From contig NZ_LLWK01000037.1 of the NCBI RefSeq assembly GCF_001529295.1, positions 434,001 to 498,000 of the forward strand: DNA of 64,000 bases, given 5' to 3'. Every line of letters starts with the position of its first letter. Within the stretch, counting starts at the first letter, position 1. Both the position numbers and the translations under genes were made by a program. Shown here one piece after another: positions 26,482 to 34,760 of the stretch. Below the pieces are notes generated by a model. That model was given only the letters and a program-made list of their open reading frames with translations. It was not told the origin of the DNA and did no database searches. The DNA is from Flavobacterium sp. TAB 87. Its GTDB lineage: Bacteria; Bacteroidota; Bacteroidia; Flavobacteriales; Flavobacteriaceae.

Positions 26482-27045
26482 CTAAACTGGAAAGTACTTT
26501 GCTTTCACTTTTTGATAAATCTTAAAGATTAAAAATCCTAAAATTGCACCAGCAGCGTATCCTGATAAAATATCTAAAGGATAATGCAAACCTAAGTAAA
26601 TACGGCTGTATGCGAATACCAACGGCCATAAAAAGAGTATGTAAAAGTATTTAAAATGCTTGTTTAAAACACAATATAAAAAAGTAGCAACCGCCATTGT
26701 ATTGGAAGCGTGTCCAGAGAAAAAGCTAAATGATTTTCGAACTTGAACGATTCGGATAAAATCATTAATTTCTGGATTATTGCACGGGCGTAAACGCTGT
26801 ACCGAATTTTTGATCAGGTTTGTCAATTGATCTGTACAGGTGATTAGAATTGCAATAAAAAGGATTAAAAACAATGTTTGCTTGACACCCAGCTTTTTGT
26901 AAATAAGATAAAACAATAGTAAAAAAAAAGGCGTCCAGTAAGCTTGTTTGGTAACGATAAGCCAAAAAGCATCAAAATTTTCCGAACCCAAACTATTAAG
27001 AAAAACGAATAATTTGGTATCTAACTGCAGTAATTTTTCTAACAT
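26482..27045 (-). CDS. PAP2-family membrane phosphatase
   Basis: A 187-residue integral membrane phosphatase with about five hydrophobic segments. The three PAP2 motifs are present: KNSVQRLRPC (motif 1, near residue 73), FSGHASNT (motif 2, near residue 105) and SRIYLGLHYPLDILSG (motif 3, near residue 147). Family members remove phosphate from undecaprenyl diphosphate, phosphatidic acid or lipid A; which applies here is unknown. Its ATG overlaps the stop of the TatA-type gene by 1 bp (TAATG), so the two are probably co-translated. Confidence 0.9.
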   Translation of the reverse strand: MLEKLLQLDTKLFVFLNSLGSENFDAFWLIVTKQAYWTPFFLLLFYLIYKKLGVKQTLFLILFIAILITCTDQLTNLIKNSVQRLRPCNNPEINDFIRIVQVRKSFSFFSGHASNTMAVATFLYCVLNKHFKYFYILFLWPLVFAYSRIYLGLHYPLDILSGYAAGAILGFLIFKIYQKVKAKYFPV

Positions 27046-27371
27046 TAGCGCATACGTTTTATAGGACCTGTAATGGTGTCAATTTCTTCTCTTGTTTTTT
27101 CAAACTCGGCCGTTGCATCTCCCAATAATCCGCTTTTGGCTTTGGCTATTTCTTCGTTGATATTACCCGTCAAATCGCTTAGTGTTTTTTGATCGAAACC
27201 ATTTTCTTCGGCTCCTTTCTGGATTTCACTTTTTAAATCGTTGGTTGCATTTTTAAGTTGAGCCATAGCTTTACCCATCGTACGAGCAATTTCTGGAACT
27301 TTATCAGAACCAAAAAGCATTAAAACTATAAACAAAATGAATATTAATTCTCCGCCGCCTATTCCAAACAT
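27045..27371 (-). CDS. twin-arginine translocase subunit, TatA/TatB type
   Basis: A 108-residue protein with one N-terminal membrane helix (GGGELIFILFIVLMLFG) followed by the SDKVPEIAR hinge and an amphipathic helix (MGKAMAQLKNATNDLKSEIQ), the TatA/B/E architecture. It would form part of the Sec-independent export channel for folded proteins. The sequence alone does not separate TatA from TatB with certainty; the GSDKVPE hinge suits TatA. tatC is not in the window. It precedes the PAP2 gene with overlapping stop and start codons. Confidence 0.88.
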   Translation of the reverse strand: MFGIGGGELIFILFIVLMLFGSDKVPEIARTMGKAMAQLKNATNDLKSEIQKGAEENGFDQKTLSDLTGNINEEIAKAKSGLLGDATAEFEKTREEIDTITGPIKRMR

Positions 27372-27394
27372 AATTGTATTTTTTTAATCTGCTA

Positions 27395-27402
27395 CAAAGA
27401 TA
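27395..27402 (-). promoter_or_regulatory. putative promoter -7 box of the tat-PAP2 pair
   Basis: Minus-strand TATCTTTG matches TAnnTTTG and ends 23 bp upstream of the TatA-type ATG (27371). Confidence 0.5.
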
Positions 27403-27441
27403 ATTAAATTTGTAGCCTTGTGCTTTAAAATTATATTAAAT

Positions 27442-27470
27442 AAAAAAAGACTCTTAGTGAGTCTTTTTTT
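27442..27470 (-). terminator. terminator of the M1-type peptidase gene
   Basis: AAAAAAAGACTC pairs with GAGTCTTTTTTT around a 5-nt loop, 10 bp after the peptidase stop codon. It could work in both directions. Confidence 0.85.
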
Positions 27471-27479
27471 ATTTAATAT

Positions 27480-29723
27480 TTAGTCAAATTTTGATTTTGT
27501 AACCACTTTTGGCCAGACATTATTAGTTACATCAATATCTGCGGTTAGCAATTTAGGATCAATTTGTATCGTTTTTATTGCTTTTTCGGTCGCATAAACT
27601 TTTTTAGCACTGCTGTTATTTTTTCTCCAAATTTGAGCTGGATACTTAAACTCTTCTTTGCTTCCATCTTCGTAGGTCAGCTCAACTAAAATTGGCATAA
27701 TCATTCCGCCTGGTTTATTAAACTCTACTTCGTAAAAATATTTCGGCTTTTTAATAGTTGCTTTTTCATCTCTAGAAAAATTCTCGTTGATGTAAGAAAC
27801 TAACGGTTGCATTTGCGCTACTTCTAATCCTTTTTTGTTGGACGATTGCAATTCTTTGTGATCACCATCAATTAAATATACAAACGGACCTTCTTCTACA
27901 CCAAAACGACCTTTTCTAATTTTTACATTTTTCAATTCCGCCGTCGGATTTTCTGAAACATAATATTGTTTTACGTCTTTAATTCCGATATCTACATAGT
28001 CGGTCGAGTAAAACCATCCTCTCCAGAACCAATCCAAATCTACTGCCGAAGCATCTTCCATTGTTCTAAAAAAATCTTCGGGAGTTGGGTGCTTGAATTT
28101 CCATCGATTGGCATAGGTTTTAAAAGCATGATCAAACAATTCGTGCCCCATTACCACTTCTCTCAAAATATTTAGACCTGCAGCAGGCTTTCCATAAGCA
28201 TTGTTACCAAATTGAATAATTGTTTCTGAATTAGACATAATTGGCTCTAAAAAATTCTGATCACCACTCATATAGGGAACGATGTTTTTAGCTGGCCCTC
28301 TACTTGAAGGATAATTTGGATCTAATTCTTGTTCGGCTAAATACTCTAAAAAAGAGTTTAAACCTTCATCCATCCAAGTCCACTGGCGCTCGTCTGAATT
28401 TACAATCATTGGGAAAAAAGTATGTCCTACTTCATGAATAATTACACTGGTCATTCCATGTTTGATGCGATCGCTCGTTACCCCATTTTCATCTGGGCGA
28501 CCGTAGTTCCAACAAATCATTGGATATTCCATTCCTTGATCTTCTGCAGAAACAGAAACGGCTTTTGGATACGGATAATCAAAAGTGTGAGCCGAATAAC
28601 TTTTTAAGGTATGCGCCACCACTTTTGTAGAAGTCTCCCCCCATAATGGATTCGCTTCTTTTGGATACAACGATTCTGCCATAACCACTTTATCTTTTAA
28701 CTGAACGGCCATTGCATCATAAATAAATTTTCTAGAAGAAGCGATACCAAAATCACGCACATATTTAGCGCTAAATTTCCATGTTTTTTTCTGGTCTGAA
28801 AATCCTTTTTCTGCTGCTTCCGCTTCTTCTTGAGTAACAATTACTACTGGCTCATCAAAAGACTTTAGTGCTTTTTCGTATCTCTTGTTTTGTGCCGCGG
28901 TAAACATTTCGCTTCTATTGGTTAATTCACCCGTTGCATCAACCACGTGATCCGCTGGTGCTGTAAAGTTGACGTCAAAATTTCCAAATGGCAAAGCGAA
29001 CTCTCCTCCACCCCAAAATTGCATGTGCTGCCAACCTTCTACGTCATTATAAACCGCCATTCTTGGATAGAATTGTGCAATTACATATAATTTATTTCCT
29101 TCTTTTTCGAACAATTCATAACCAGAACGTCCCCCTTCTTTTTGATAATTATTAATGTTGTACCACCACTTAATCGAAAACGTAATTTTAGCTCCAGATT
29201 TTAGAGGAGTTGCCAAATTAATACGCATCATGGTTTGATTGATGGTATGTGACATTGGATTTCCTTTTGCATCTTTTACATATTCGATATGAAAACCGCG
29301 ATCTGGACCTTCTACTAAATATTTGTCAGCAAATCCACCAACAGTAAGTTTTTGACTTACTTTTTCATTTTCAGCTAAAGGTGATTGTGAATTTTTAGCA
29401 CGCATATTCTGATCCAATTGAACCCATAAATACTCTAAATTTTCAGGAGAATTGTTAGAGTAAGTAACCGTTTGAGAACCCATGATTTTCGAGTTCTTGT
29501 CGTCCAATTCAATATCCATTTTATAATCGGCTTGTTGCTGATAATAAGCAGGACCTGGAGCCCCAGAAGCAGTGCGAAACATGTTTGGTGTAGCCAACAA
29601 ATCGTACATCTGACTGAACTTGTTCGTATCGTATTTTCCTTGTTGTTTTGGGGTAACTGCAGTAGTGTTTTCTTGTGCAAATAATAGCGCTGGAAAAAAC
29701 AGCAGTAATGAAATTTTCTTCAT
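27480..29723 (-). CDS. secreted M1-family (gluzincin) metallopeptidase
   Basis: A large zinc peptidase of 747 residues from the preferred start (ATG 29723), which gives a clean signal peptide MKKISLLLFFPALLFAQ; an upstream ATG at 29741 would place six extra residues before it. The zinc site is HEVGHTFFP with the third ligand in WMDEGLNSFLEYL, 19 residues further on. The N-terminal region matches the beta-sandwich of M1 aminopeptidases. It should act outside the inner membrane on peptides. No obvious type IX C-terminal sorting domain is present. It is not tightly linked to neighbours. Confidence 0.9.
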   Translation of the reverse strand: MKKISLLLFFPALLFAQENTTAVTPKQQGKYDTNKFSQMYDLLATPNMFRTASGAPGPAYYQQQADYKMDIELDDKNSKIMGSQTVTYSNNSPENLEYLWVQLDQNMRAKNSQSPLAENEKVSQKLTVGGFADKYLVEGPDRGFHIEYVKDAKGNPMSHTINQTMMRINLATPLKSGAKITFSIKWWYNINNYQKEGGRSGYELFEKEGNKLYVIAQFYPRMAVYNDVEGWQHMQFWGGGEFALPFGNFDVNFTAPADHVVDATGELTNRSEMFTAAQNKRYEKALKSFDEPVVIVTQEEAEAAEKGFSDQKKTWKFSAKYVRDFGIASSRKFIYDAMAVQLKDKVVMAESLYPKEANPLWGETSTKVVAHTLKSYSAHTFDYPYPKAVSVSAEDQGMEYPMICWNYGRPDENGVTSDRIKHGMTSVIIHEVGHTFFPMIVNSDERQWTWMDEGLNSFLEYLAEQELDPNYPSSRGPAKNIVPYMSGDQNFLEPIMSNSETIIQFGNNAYGKPAAGLNILREVVMGHELFDHAFKTYANRWKFKHPTPEDFFRTMEDASAVDLDWFWRGWFYSTDYVDIGIKDVKQYYVSENPTAELKNVKIRKGRFGVEEGPFVYLIDGDHKELQSSNKKGLEVAQMQPLVSYINENFSRDEKATIKKPKYFYEVEFNKPGGMIMPILVELTYEDGSKEEFKYPAQIWRKNNSSAKKVYATEKAIKTIQIDPKLLTADIDVTNNVWPKVVTKSKFD

Positions 29724-29789
29724 AAAAATGGTTTTGGTCATTTAAGCAGCCGTGAAAATAAAAATAAATAAATATTTTTACCGTCGTTT

Positions 29790-30296
29790 TTAATACTTTA
29801 ACACTTCTTTCCGTGAAGATTCTGTAAACAGAACCGTCTTTTTAGTGCCATTTATTAAAAAATGTGTAATGTTTTGTTGTTCTCTGTTCCAATCTATTAG
29901 AAGGGTATTACTCACTTCTAATGCTTTTATTTTAGTGACATCGGTAATTTTAGTGTAACAAACTACAACATTTTGATCTTCGGTCTCTTTAGACACAAAA
30001 ACGATTGCTTTGGATTGACCGTTAACTTTGACTAAAAAATTTTCTGACAAGTACTTTTTTAGTAAAGTAACATCTGCAGCCGTTTCTTTTTCGGTACCAA
30101 CATTAGTTTTTAATTTGTATTTTTTTTCAATCGCATCATTGAGATCATCAATAAAAATTCTTGACGTTATTTGCAACATTCTCTTTTCTGGAACATAATC
30201 GACTTGATATACTCCCACATAAAATTTATGGAAAGAAAAAGCCGAAAAAAGAAAAAGTAACAAAATTATAGTGGAATTTAGAACTATTTTTTTCAT
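29790..30296 (-). CDS. DUF6702-type secreted protein
   Basis: A 168-residue protein with a signal peptide (MKKIVLNSTIILLLFLFSAFSF) followed by HKFYVGVYQVDYVPEKRML, the start typical of the DUF6702 family found in flavobacteria. The remainder is rich in Lys and Val with short beta-like segments. The function is unknown. In these bacteria it is often found next to the M1-type peptidase gene, as here (66 bp apart on the same strand). A promoter box sits 4 bp upstream of its ATG. Confidence 0.75.
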   Translation of the reverse strand: MKKIVLNSTIILLLFLFSAFSFHKFYVGVYQVDYVPEKRMLQITSRIFIDDLNDAIEKKYKLKTNVGTEKETAADVTLLKKYLSENFLVKVNGQSKAIVFVSKETEDQNVVVCYTKITDVTKIKALEVSNTLLIDWNREQQNITHFLINGTKKTVLFTESSRKEVLKY

Positions 30297-30300
30297 TTTT

Positions 30301-30308
30301 CAAAAGTA
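30301..30308 (-). promoter_or_regulatory. putative promoter -7 box at the start of the DUF6702 gene
   Basis: Minus-strand TACTTTTG matches TAnnTTTG and ends 4 bp before the ATG (30296), the same geometry as rlmN. A leaderless transcript would result. No -33 TTG was found. Confidence 0.45.
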
Positions 30309-30332
30309 ACAATTCTTTTATATTCTTTATTT

Positions 30333-31049
30333 TTATTGATTAAAAAATCGATTAATTGAAATTTTGATTCTGGTTTTTAAATATTTTCTAGATTCTCTAT
30401 CGTTCGCACAATACATTAAAAATAAATCGATTTCATCTTCTTTTAAACGCAACTCTTCTCTATAAAAGGTCGGACTAAAATTGGCTTGCGCATATTTGGA
30501 AAACGTGATATCTTCAATATATTCTGGTTTGTCTTCTGGCTTCGGTTTTAGGGCTTTCTTAACTTCCTTAAACATTCGAACAAAATCAATTCCGTCTTTT
30601 ATCGTTTGATTGGAGTGCATGACTTGATTGGTTGGTGAAGAATTGGCATCATCAAAATATTGACCATAAACAATTACTTGTGTGCCACCCGATAAAGATT
30701 CGTCTTTAAATTTACTACCAACCACAACTTCATTTAATTGATTGTTAATTAATTCTAGCTGAATCAACACTGCTTTTTCCTGAAAATCAGCCGCTTTTAC
30801 AACAATTTTTTTCGATTGAAAAACCATTCCCGAAAACAAAAGCGTGTCTTTGGCTTTAGCCATAATAGCAAATGCGCCATCTTTATATATATAAGTTCTG
30901 GTTTGCGCATTAATATTTAAAACATAACCGCTTTCTATTGCCAATGAATCGTTTTGCACTTTACCATTCAACAATTGTCTATCATTCGTCTGAGCAAAAC
31001 CAAGTTGCATTAAAATAAATAAAATTCCTGTAAAAAGTTTAGTCTTCAT
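30333..31049 (-). CDS. secreted protein with carboxypeptidase-regulatory-like domain, paralogue C
   Basis: A 238-residue exported protein: signal peptide (MKTKLFTGILFILMQLGFAQ), then a region resembling a carboxypeptidase-regulatory/TonB-plug-like beta sandwich (LLNGKVQNDSLAIESGYVLN ... LNEVVVGSKF). The C-terminal half has KYAQANFSPTFYREELRLKE and ends RIKISINRFFNQ. It is the most divergent member of the tandem family. ATG 31049 is preferred over the upstream TTG (31055). Its start overlaps the end of paralogue B by 11 bp. Function unknown; it should act in the periplasm or at the outer membrane. Confidence 0.75.
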   Translation of the reverse strand: MKTKLFTGILFILMQLGFAQTNDRQLLNGKVQNDSLAIESGYVLNINAQTRTYIYKDGAFAIMAKAKDTLLFSGMVFQSKKIVVKAADFQEKAVLIQLELINNQLNEVVVGSKFKDESLSGGTQVIVYGQYFDDANSSPTNQVMHSNQTIKDGIDFVRMFKEVKKALKPKPEDKPEYIEDITFSKYAQANFSPTFYREELRLKEDEIDLFLMYCANDRESRKYLKTRIKISINRFFNQ

Positions 31050-31761
31050 TTTCAATTATTTTTAGATATTCCTGAGCCAATTGTGTGATTAAAAACATAC
31101 TCATGCTTTTATTTTTAGATTCTAAGGTACGCATAAACTCAGGATTTTCAATGCAGTAATATTGAAATCCTTTTATGCGATCTGCAGGAATCTTTAGTCT
31201 TTGGGTGTAATAATCTTCCTCAAATAATCCTTCAATCTTGTACAGCATTCGCTCTTTTTTCTCAACTATTATTTCTTTTTTTAACATTTTTGATCGACCC
31301 GACATTGCATTGAGTAGCGCATCAATTGGAGTTGAGTTTGCAGTGTACAATTTACGTTCGGCAGCGGTATATTTTTTTTGACCGTAGGGAATGATCCCTA
31401 GGCTTTCAGCCGATATATTCGACTCATTAATCACCACTTCTTTTAATTCAATGCTTTTTGCTTTCATTTTTATAGGAAGAAAATTAAGCGCTAAGTCAGA
31501 AGAAGTAATTCTTTTTTTATAACCCTCTAAATTTATCGCAGAAAAAACCAGAACATCACCTTCGCGAATTACAATCGAAAATAGACCTTTGCTATCTGTA
31601 ATTGTGGTCAGTTGTGTTGCATTGTTCACAACAGCTACACCATCAACAGAACTAGAATCAGCAAATACTTGACCGTTCATTTCTTTAGATACCAAATTTT
31701 GTCCGAAAGTAAAATGAGTAATTGCAAGAAAAATAAAAAGGAAGGGGTTATTCGTTTTCAA
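31039..31761 (-). CDS. secreted protein with carboxypeptidase-regulatory-like domain, paralogue B
   Basis: A 240-residue exported protein starting at a TTG codon (31761): MKTNNPFLFIFLAITHFTFGQ is the signal peptide. The N-terminal domain (KEMNGQVFADSSSVDGVAVV ... GLFSIVIREGDVLVFSA) is carboxypeptidase-regulatory-like; the motif LKEVVI follows. The C-terminal region contains AAERKLYTA, GRSKMLKKEIIVEKKE and KGFQYYCIENPEF, all shared with paralogue A and the pseudogene. Its first codons overlap the ancestral end of the pseudogene, and its last overlap paralogue C. The role is unknown. Confidence 0.78.
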   Translation of the reverse strand: MKTNNPFLFIFLAITHFTFGQNLVSKEMNGQVFADSSSVDGVAVVNNATQLTTITDSKGLFSIVIREGDVLVFSAINLEGYKKRITSSDLALNFLPIKMKAKSIELKEVVINESNISAESLGIIPYGQKKYTAAERKLYTANSTPIDALLNAMSGRSKMLKKEIIVEKKERMLYKIEGLFEEDYYTQRLKIPADRIKGFQYYCIENPEFMRTLESKNKSMSMFLITQLAQEYLKIIENED

Positions 31762-32520
31762 TAGTTATTGTATTTTTATATTATTGCGCCAACTCAACTA
31801 ATAAAAACTCGGCGGCACTTTTATTTTCTAAGTTTATAATTTTCATGAAATCCTTATTTTCTACCACATAATACTGAAATCCTGCCACATGATTCGGAGG
31901 AATTTTTAAGTCACTAATCAAATACTTTTGATCGAAAAGCTTTTGCGGTAGCTGTATAGCAGTTTCTTTATTTTTACTAGAAAGCTCTTTTTCTAATCTC
32001 TTTTTACGTTAATTAACTGCGTTTAATAATCCATCAAAATCCATTCCTCCGAAAGGTATAAGCAAAGGACTATACCACTTGAACTAACCGGCCGTGTACA
32101 ATTTACGCTCAGCAGCGGTGTATTTTTTTTTGACTCGATTAAACTAACTCAAGTCTCGTAGCATTAATACTGGGGCTACTATCTACAGAAGCTTGTTCTA
32201 ATTCGATACTTTTCGTTTTCCTTTAATCGAAAGAAAAGATAGCGACAGATATGCTACTGTAATTCTTTTTTCTAATGCTTCTAGATTTACTCCCAAAAAA
32301 CAAGAACGTCATTTTCTTGAATCACGATTGAAAACAAACCACTATAGTCGGTGACTGCGAAATGTTGCGTTGTATTATTGACAATCGTAACCGATCGTAG
32401 CGCAGTTGAAGCGGCAAATACTTGTCCCTTTATTTCTTTACTACTAAAAGTTTGTCCAAAAATAATTTGACTACAAATAGAGAGAAGAAAAAGTAGGGTT
32501 TTATTCGTTTTCACAAGCAA
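31748..32520 (-). pseudogene. decayed paralogue of the carboxypeptidase-regulatory-like family
   Basis: The 5' part (from about 32514, GTG) encodes a signal peptide and KEIKGQVFAASTALRSVTIV ... FSIVIQENDVLVF before a stop at about 32287. The middle (32000-32290) carries further stops and frameshifts but still shows a YTAAERKLYTA-like stretch in reverse. The 3' part resumes in frame as HVAGFQYYVVENKDFMKII ... FLLVELAQ, then an in-frame TAA at 31781. Past that stop the frame still reads YKNTITIENE and ends at 31748, matching the ends of its intact neighbours. It is a formerly functional copy between paralogues A and B. Confidence 0.85.
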
Positions 32521-33244
32521 TGATGTCTTTGTATTTTAATGCTAATTCGCCTAATAAAAATTCTGTTGCTACTTTATTCTTCGAATTTAAAATTTTTGTA
32601 AAATACGGGTTTTCCACGGCATAATATTCAAATCCCTTTACATAATCTTCGGGAATACTTAATTTGTTCACAAAGTGATTGCGATCAAACAATTTTTCAA
32701 GCATTTCCATAAAATCTTCCTTTTTCTCGACCGCTAATTCTTTTTTTAGCATTGCCGTTCTACCTGAAATTAAATTCAGCACAGGATCCAAGCAAATACC
32801 TCCTCCAGCACCTTTTAAATCGGTTGCGGTTTTTAATTTTCTTTCTGCTGCACTGTAGCTTTTTGTGTCTTGAGGAATAATTCCTAATGCTCGTGCATTA
32901 GTTCCGTTATAACTTCGAACCACCACTTCACGAAGCTGATTGGATTGTGCACTTAATTCGATAACTAAAAAGTTAGTTATATTGAGTTTTTCATCTACTT
33001 GCACTTGCATCTCCTTGGTCATCAAGGAAGAAAATACGACTATATCTCCTTTTTTTACAGCAATGGAGAACCGACCCTCTTTATCTGTTTGAATGCCCTT
33101 TTCGCTAGTTTTATTGATTACAAAAACTCCCTCTAGCGGATTATTGTATAAAGTAGTAATTCCTGTAATTTGTGTCGGAAAATGCTCTTGAGCAAAAAAT
33201 TCTTGCGAAAATGCTAAAACTACAAAAAGAATAAAATGCCTCAT
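32501..33244 (-). CDS. secreted protein with carboxypeptidase-regulatory-like domain, paralogue A
   Basis: First gene of the tandem family, 247 residues from ATG 33244 (a TTG 11 codons upstream is less likely). The signal peptide is MRHFILFVVLAFSQEFFAQ. The N-terminal domain (ITGITTLYNNPLEGVFVINK, GRFSIAVKKGDIVVFSS) is carboxypeptidase-regulatory-like, followed by LREVVVRSYNG. The C-terminal half has YSAAERKLKTATDL, SGRTAMLKKELAVEKKEDF and VKGFEYYAVENPYF, shared with paralogue B. Its last residues ENE and stop codon overlap the first codons of the pseudogene. Function unknown. Confidence 0.78.
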   Translation of the reverse strand: MRHFILFVVLAFSQEFFAQEHFPTQITGITTLYNNPLEGVFVINKTSEKGIQTDKEGRFSIAVKKGDIVVFSSLMTKEMQVQVDEKLNITNFLVIELSAQSNQLREVVVRSYNGTNARALGIIPQDTKSYSAAERKLKTATDLKGAGGGICLDPVLNLISGRTAMLKKELAVEKKEDFMEMLEKLFDRNHFVNKLSIPEDYVKGFEYYAVENPYFTKILNSKNKVATEFLLGELALKYKDIIACENE

Positions 33245-33284
33245 ATAAGGTGGTTTATAGCTGTAAAAGTATCTCAAGCAACTC

Positions 33285-33292
33285 CAAATTTA
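33285..33292 (-). promoter_or_regulatory. putative promoter -7 box of the paralogue array
   Basis: Minus-strand TAAATTTG matches TAnnTTTG and ends 40 bp before the paralogue A start (33244). It probably drives the whole overlapping array. Confidence 0.45.
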
Positions 33293-33392
33293 ATGCTAAC
33301 GACTTGGTAAATAATTGTTAATAAAAAAAAGATGTTCGGTTAAAGAAGAGGAGCATTTAGTATCTTTAAGGTCAGTTAAAAATAAAATTCTC

Positions 33393-34100
33393 ATGAAAAA
33401 TAGCATCGTTGCCAGCACTTCGACACTACACGGAGGCGCCTACTTAGAATACCTGTTGCCCACTTTACAAAATCATTTTAAAGGTTGTAAAAGAATACTA
33501 TTTGTACCTTTTGCTAGACCGGGAGGAATTACGCACGAAGACTATACTGCTACCGTGCAATCTGCTTTTAAAACAATCGATATTCAGGTAAATGGACTGC
33601 ATGAATTTGAAGACAAACAAAAAGCTATCGAAGAGGCCGAAGCCATTTTTACAGGAGGAGGAAATACGTTCTTATTAGTATCGCAATTGTATAAGTATAC
33701 TATAATGGATGTTTTATCGGAAACGCTAAAAAAGGGCACACCTTATTTAGGAACAAGTGCAGGCAGTAATATTTGCGGACTTTCAATGCAAACCACTAAT
33801 GACATGCCAATTATTTATCCACCAAGTTTTAAAACCTTAGGATTAGTTCCGTTCAACTTGAATCCGCACTACATGGATCCAGATGCACAATCCAAACATA
33901 TGGGAGAAACGAGAGAAACCCGAATCAAAGAATTTCATGCTTTTAATACCGTTCCTGTTTTAGGCTTACGCGAAGGAAGCTGGCTCGAAGTAAAAGGCGA
34001 AAAAGTTATCTTAAAAGGAAAATTAAGCGCTCGTTTATTCGAACAAAATAAAGAACCACAAGAACTAGATCCAGAAAGCGATTTGAGTTTCTTAAATTAG
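33393..34100 (+). CDS. pepE: dipeptidase E / peptidase S51 family protein
   Basis: A 235-residue serine peptidase of family S51, which cleaves Asp-X dipeptides in the cytosol. The start at ATG 33393 (MKNSIVASTSTLHGGAYLEY) is preferred; the open frame extends 26 codons upstream without family similarity. The nucleophile lies in GTSAGSNICG near residue 128 (Ser), preceded by IFTGGGNTF near residue 86; the histidine is in NPHYMDPD near residue 167. Length matches the E. coli enzyme. A TATCTTTA box at 33361-33368 may be its promoter, and a strong terminator follows. Confidence 0.92.
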   Translation: MKNSIVASTSTLHGGAYLEYLLPTLQNHFKGCKRILFVPFARPGGITHEDYTATVQSAFKTIDIQVNGLHEFEDKQKAIEEAEAIFTGGGNTFLLVSQLYKYTIMDVLSETLKKGTPYLGTSAGSNICGLSMQTTNDMPIIYPPSFKTLGLVPFNLNPHYMDPDAQSKHMGETRETRIKEFHAFNTVPVLGLREGSWLEVKGEKVILKGKLSARLFEQNKEPQELDPESDLSFLN

Positions 34101-34109
34101 AAGTAATAA

Positions 34110-34140
34110 AAAACCCGAAACTCATTGAGTTTCGGGTTTT
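34110..34140. terminator. bidirectional terminator between pepE and the tRNA-Gly pair
   Basis: AAAACCCGAAACTCA and TGAGTTTCGGGTTTT form a nearly perfect inverted repeat with A and T runs at both ends. It serves pepE on the plus strand and the tRNA genes on the minus strand. Confidence 0.9.
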
Positions 34141-34143
34141 AAG

Positions 34144-34216
<73 letters not shown>

Positions 34217-34261
34217 ATCGGAATTGTAAAAACAAATTATTTTTTCAAATAATTAAAACAA

Positions 34262-34278
34262 CTCTAAATTGTATTTAG

Positions 34279-34280
<2 letters not shown>
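34262..34280 (-). other. hairpin between the two tRNA-Gly genes
   Basis: CTCTAAAT and ATTTAGAG pair around a 3-nt loop immediately behind the 3' end of the upstream tRNA gene. It could aid tRNA 3' processing or cause partial termination; this is inference from structure only. Confidence 0.4.
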
Positions 34281-34351
<71 letters not shown>

Positions 34352-34364
34352 ATTTTTGGTGGTG

Positions 34365-34396
34365 CAAATATAGAGAATTAGTTATCTGTAAAACAA
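34365..34396 (-). promoter_or_regulatory. promoter of the tRNA-Gly pair
   Basis: Minus-strand TTG (34396-34394), a 21-bp spacer and TATATTTG (34372-34365) match the Flavobacterium consensus; the box ends 13 bp before the first tRNA nucleotide. Confidence 0.65.
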
Positions 34397-34642
34397 GTTT
34401 TTTTGAAAAAAAATAAATAAAAAAACCGGCACCTCTACTAATCTGTTAAAAATTAAAAAGTTATAACTTCAAGAAATCATTTAAAATCTAGAACGAAAAC
34501 AAAAATCATCGCACAAAAACATATCGATGCGTTTTAATTGAGTTACAAAGAGGGCAAATTCAGTTAAGAATTACAAATATAAAGGACGTTCTTTGCCTAG
34601 CAAAAATAATAGAGAACATTTTAAATTAAATATTTGTAAGAA
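34397..34642. other. intergenic region without recognisable features
   Basis: AT-rich DNA between the tRNA promoter and the promoter of the L,D-transpeptidase gene. I see no open frame, repeat or hairpin that I would support. Confidence 0.5.
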
Positions 34643-34674
34643 TTGTTTTCTTTTAAACAGCAGTCGTACTTTTG
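34643..34674 (+). promoter_or_regulatory. promoter upstream of the YcbB-like L,D-transpeptidase
   Basis: TTG (34643-34645), a 21-bp spacer and TACTTTTG (34667-34674) match the Flavobacterium consensus. The start of the small upstream frame lies 23 bp further on. Confidence 0.6.
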
Positions 34675-34697
34675 CAAAAAATTAATCAACCAAAAAA

Positions 34698-34760
34698 ATG
34701 AAGTACTTGCTCAACATCGTTCAAGTTTACTTACCTCTTAAAACAAAACACAATGACTAG
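34698..34760 (+). CDS. possible 20-codon leader peptide overlapping the L,D-transpeptidase start
   Basis: An ATG 23 bp after the promoter opens a 20-residue frame (MKYLLNIVQVYLPLKTKHND) whose TAG lies just beyond the ATG of the next gene, giving an 8-bp overlap. The geometry would allow translational coupling. There is no proof it is translated; the codon content is unremarkable. Confidence 0.3.
   Translation: MKYLLNIVQVYLPLKTKHND

Noticed and set aside
31762..32286. A separate gene between paralogue B and the short frame at 32287-32520.
   Set aside because: The sequence is the remainder of the same decayed paralogue with stops and frameshifts; I merged it into one pseudogene.
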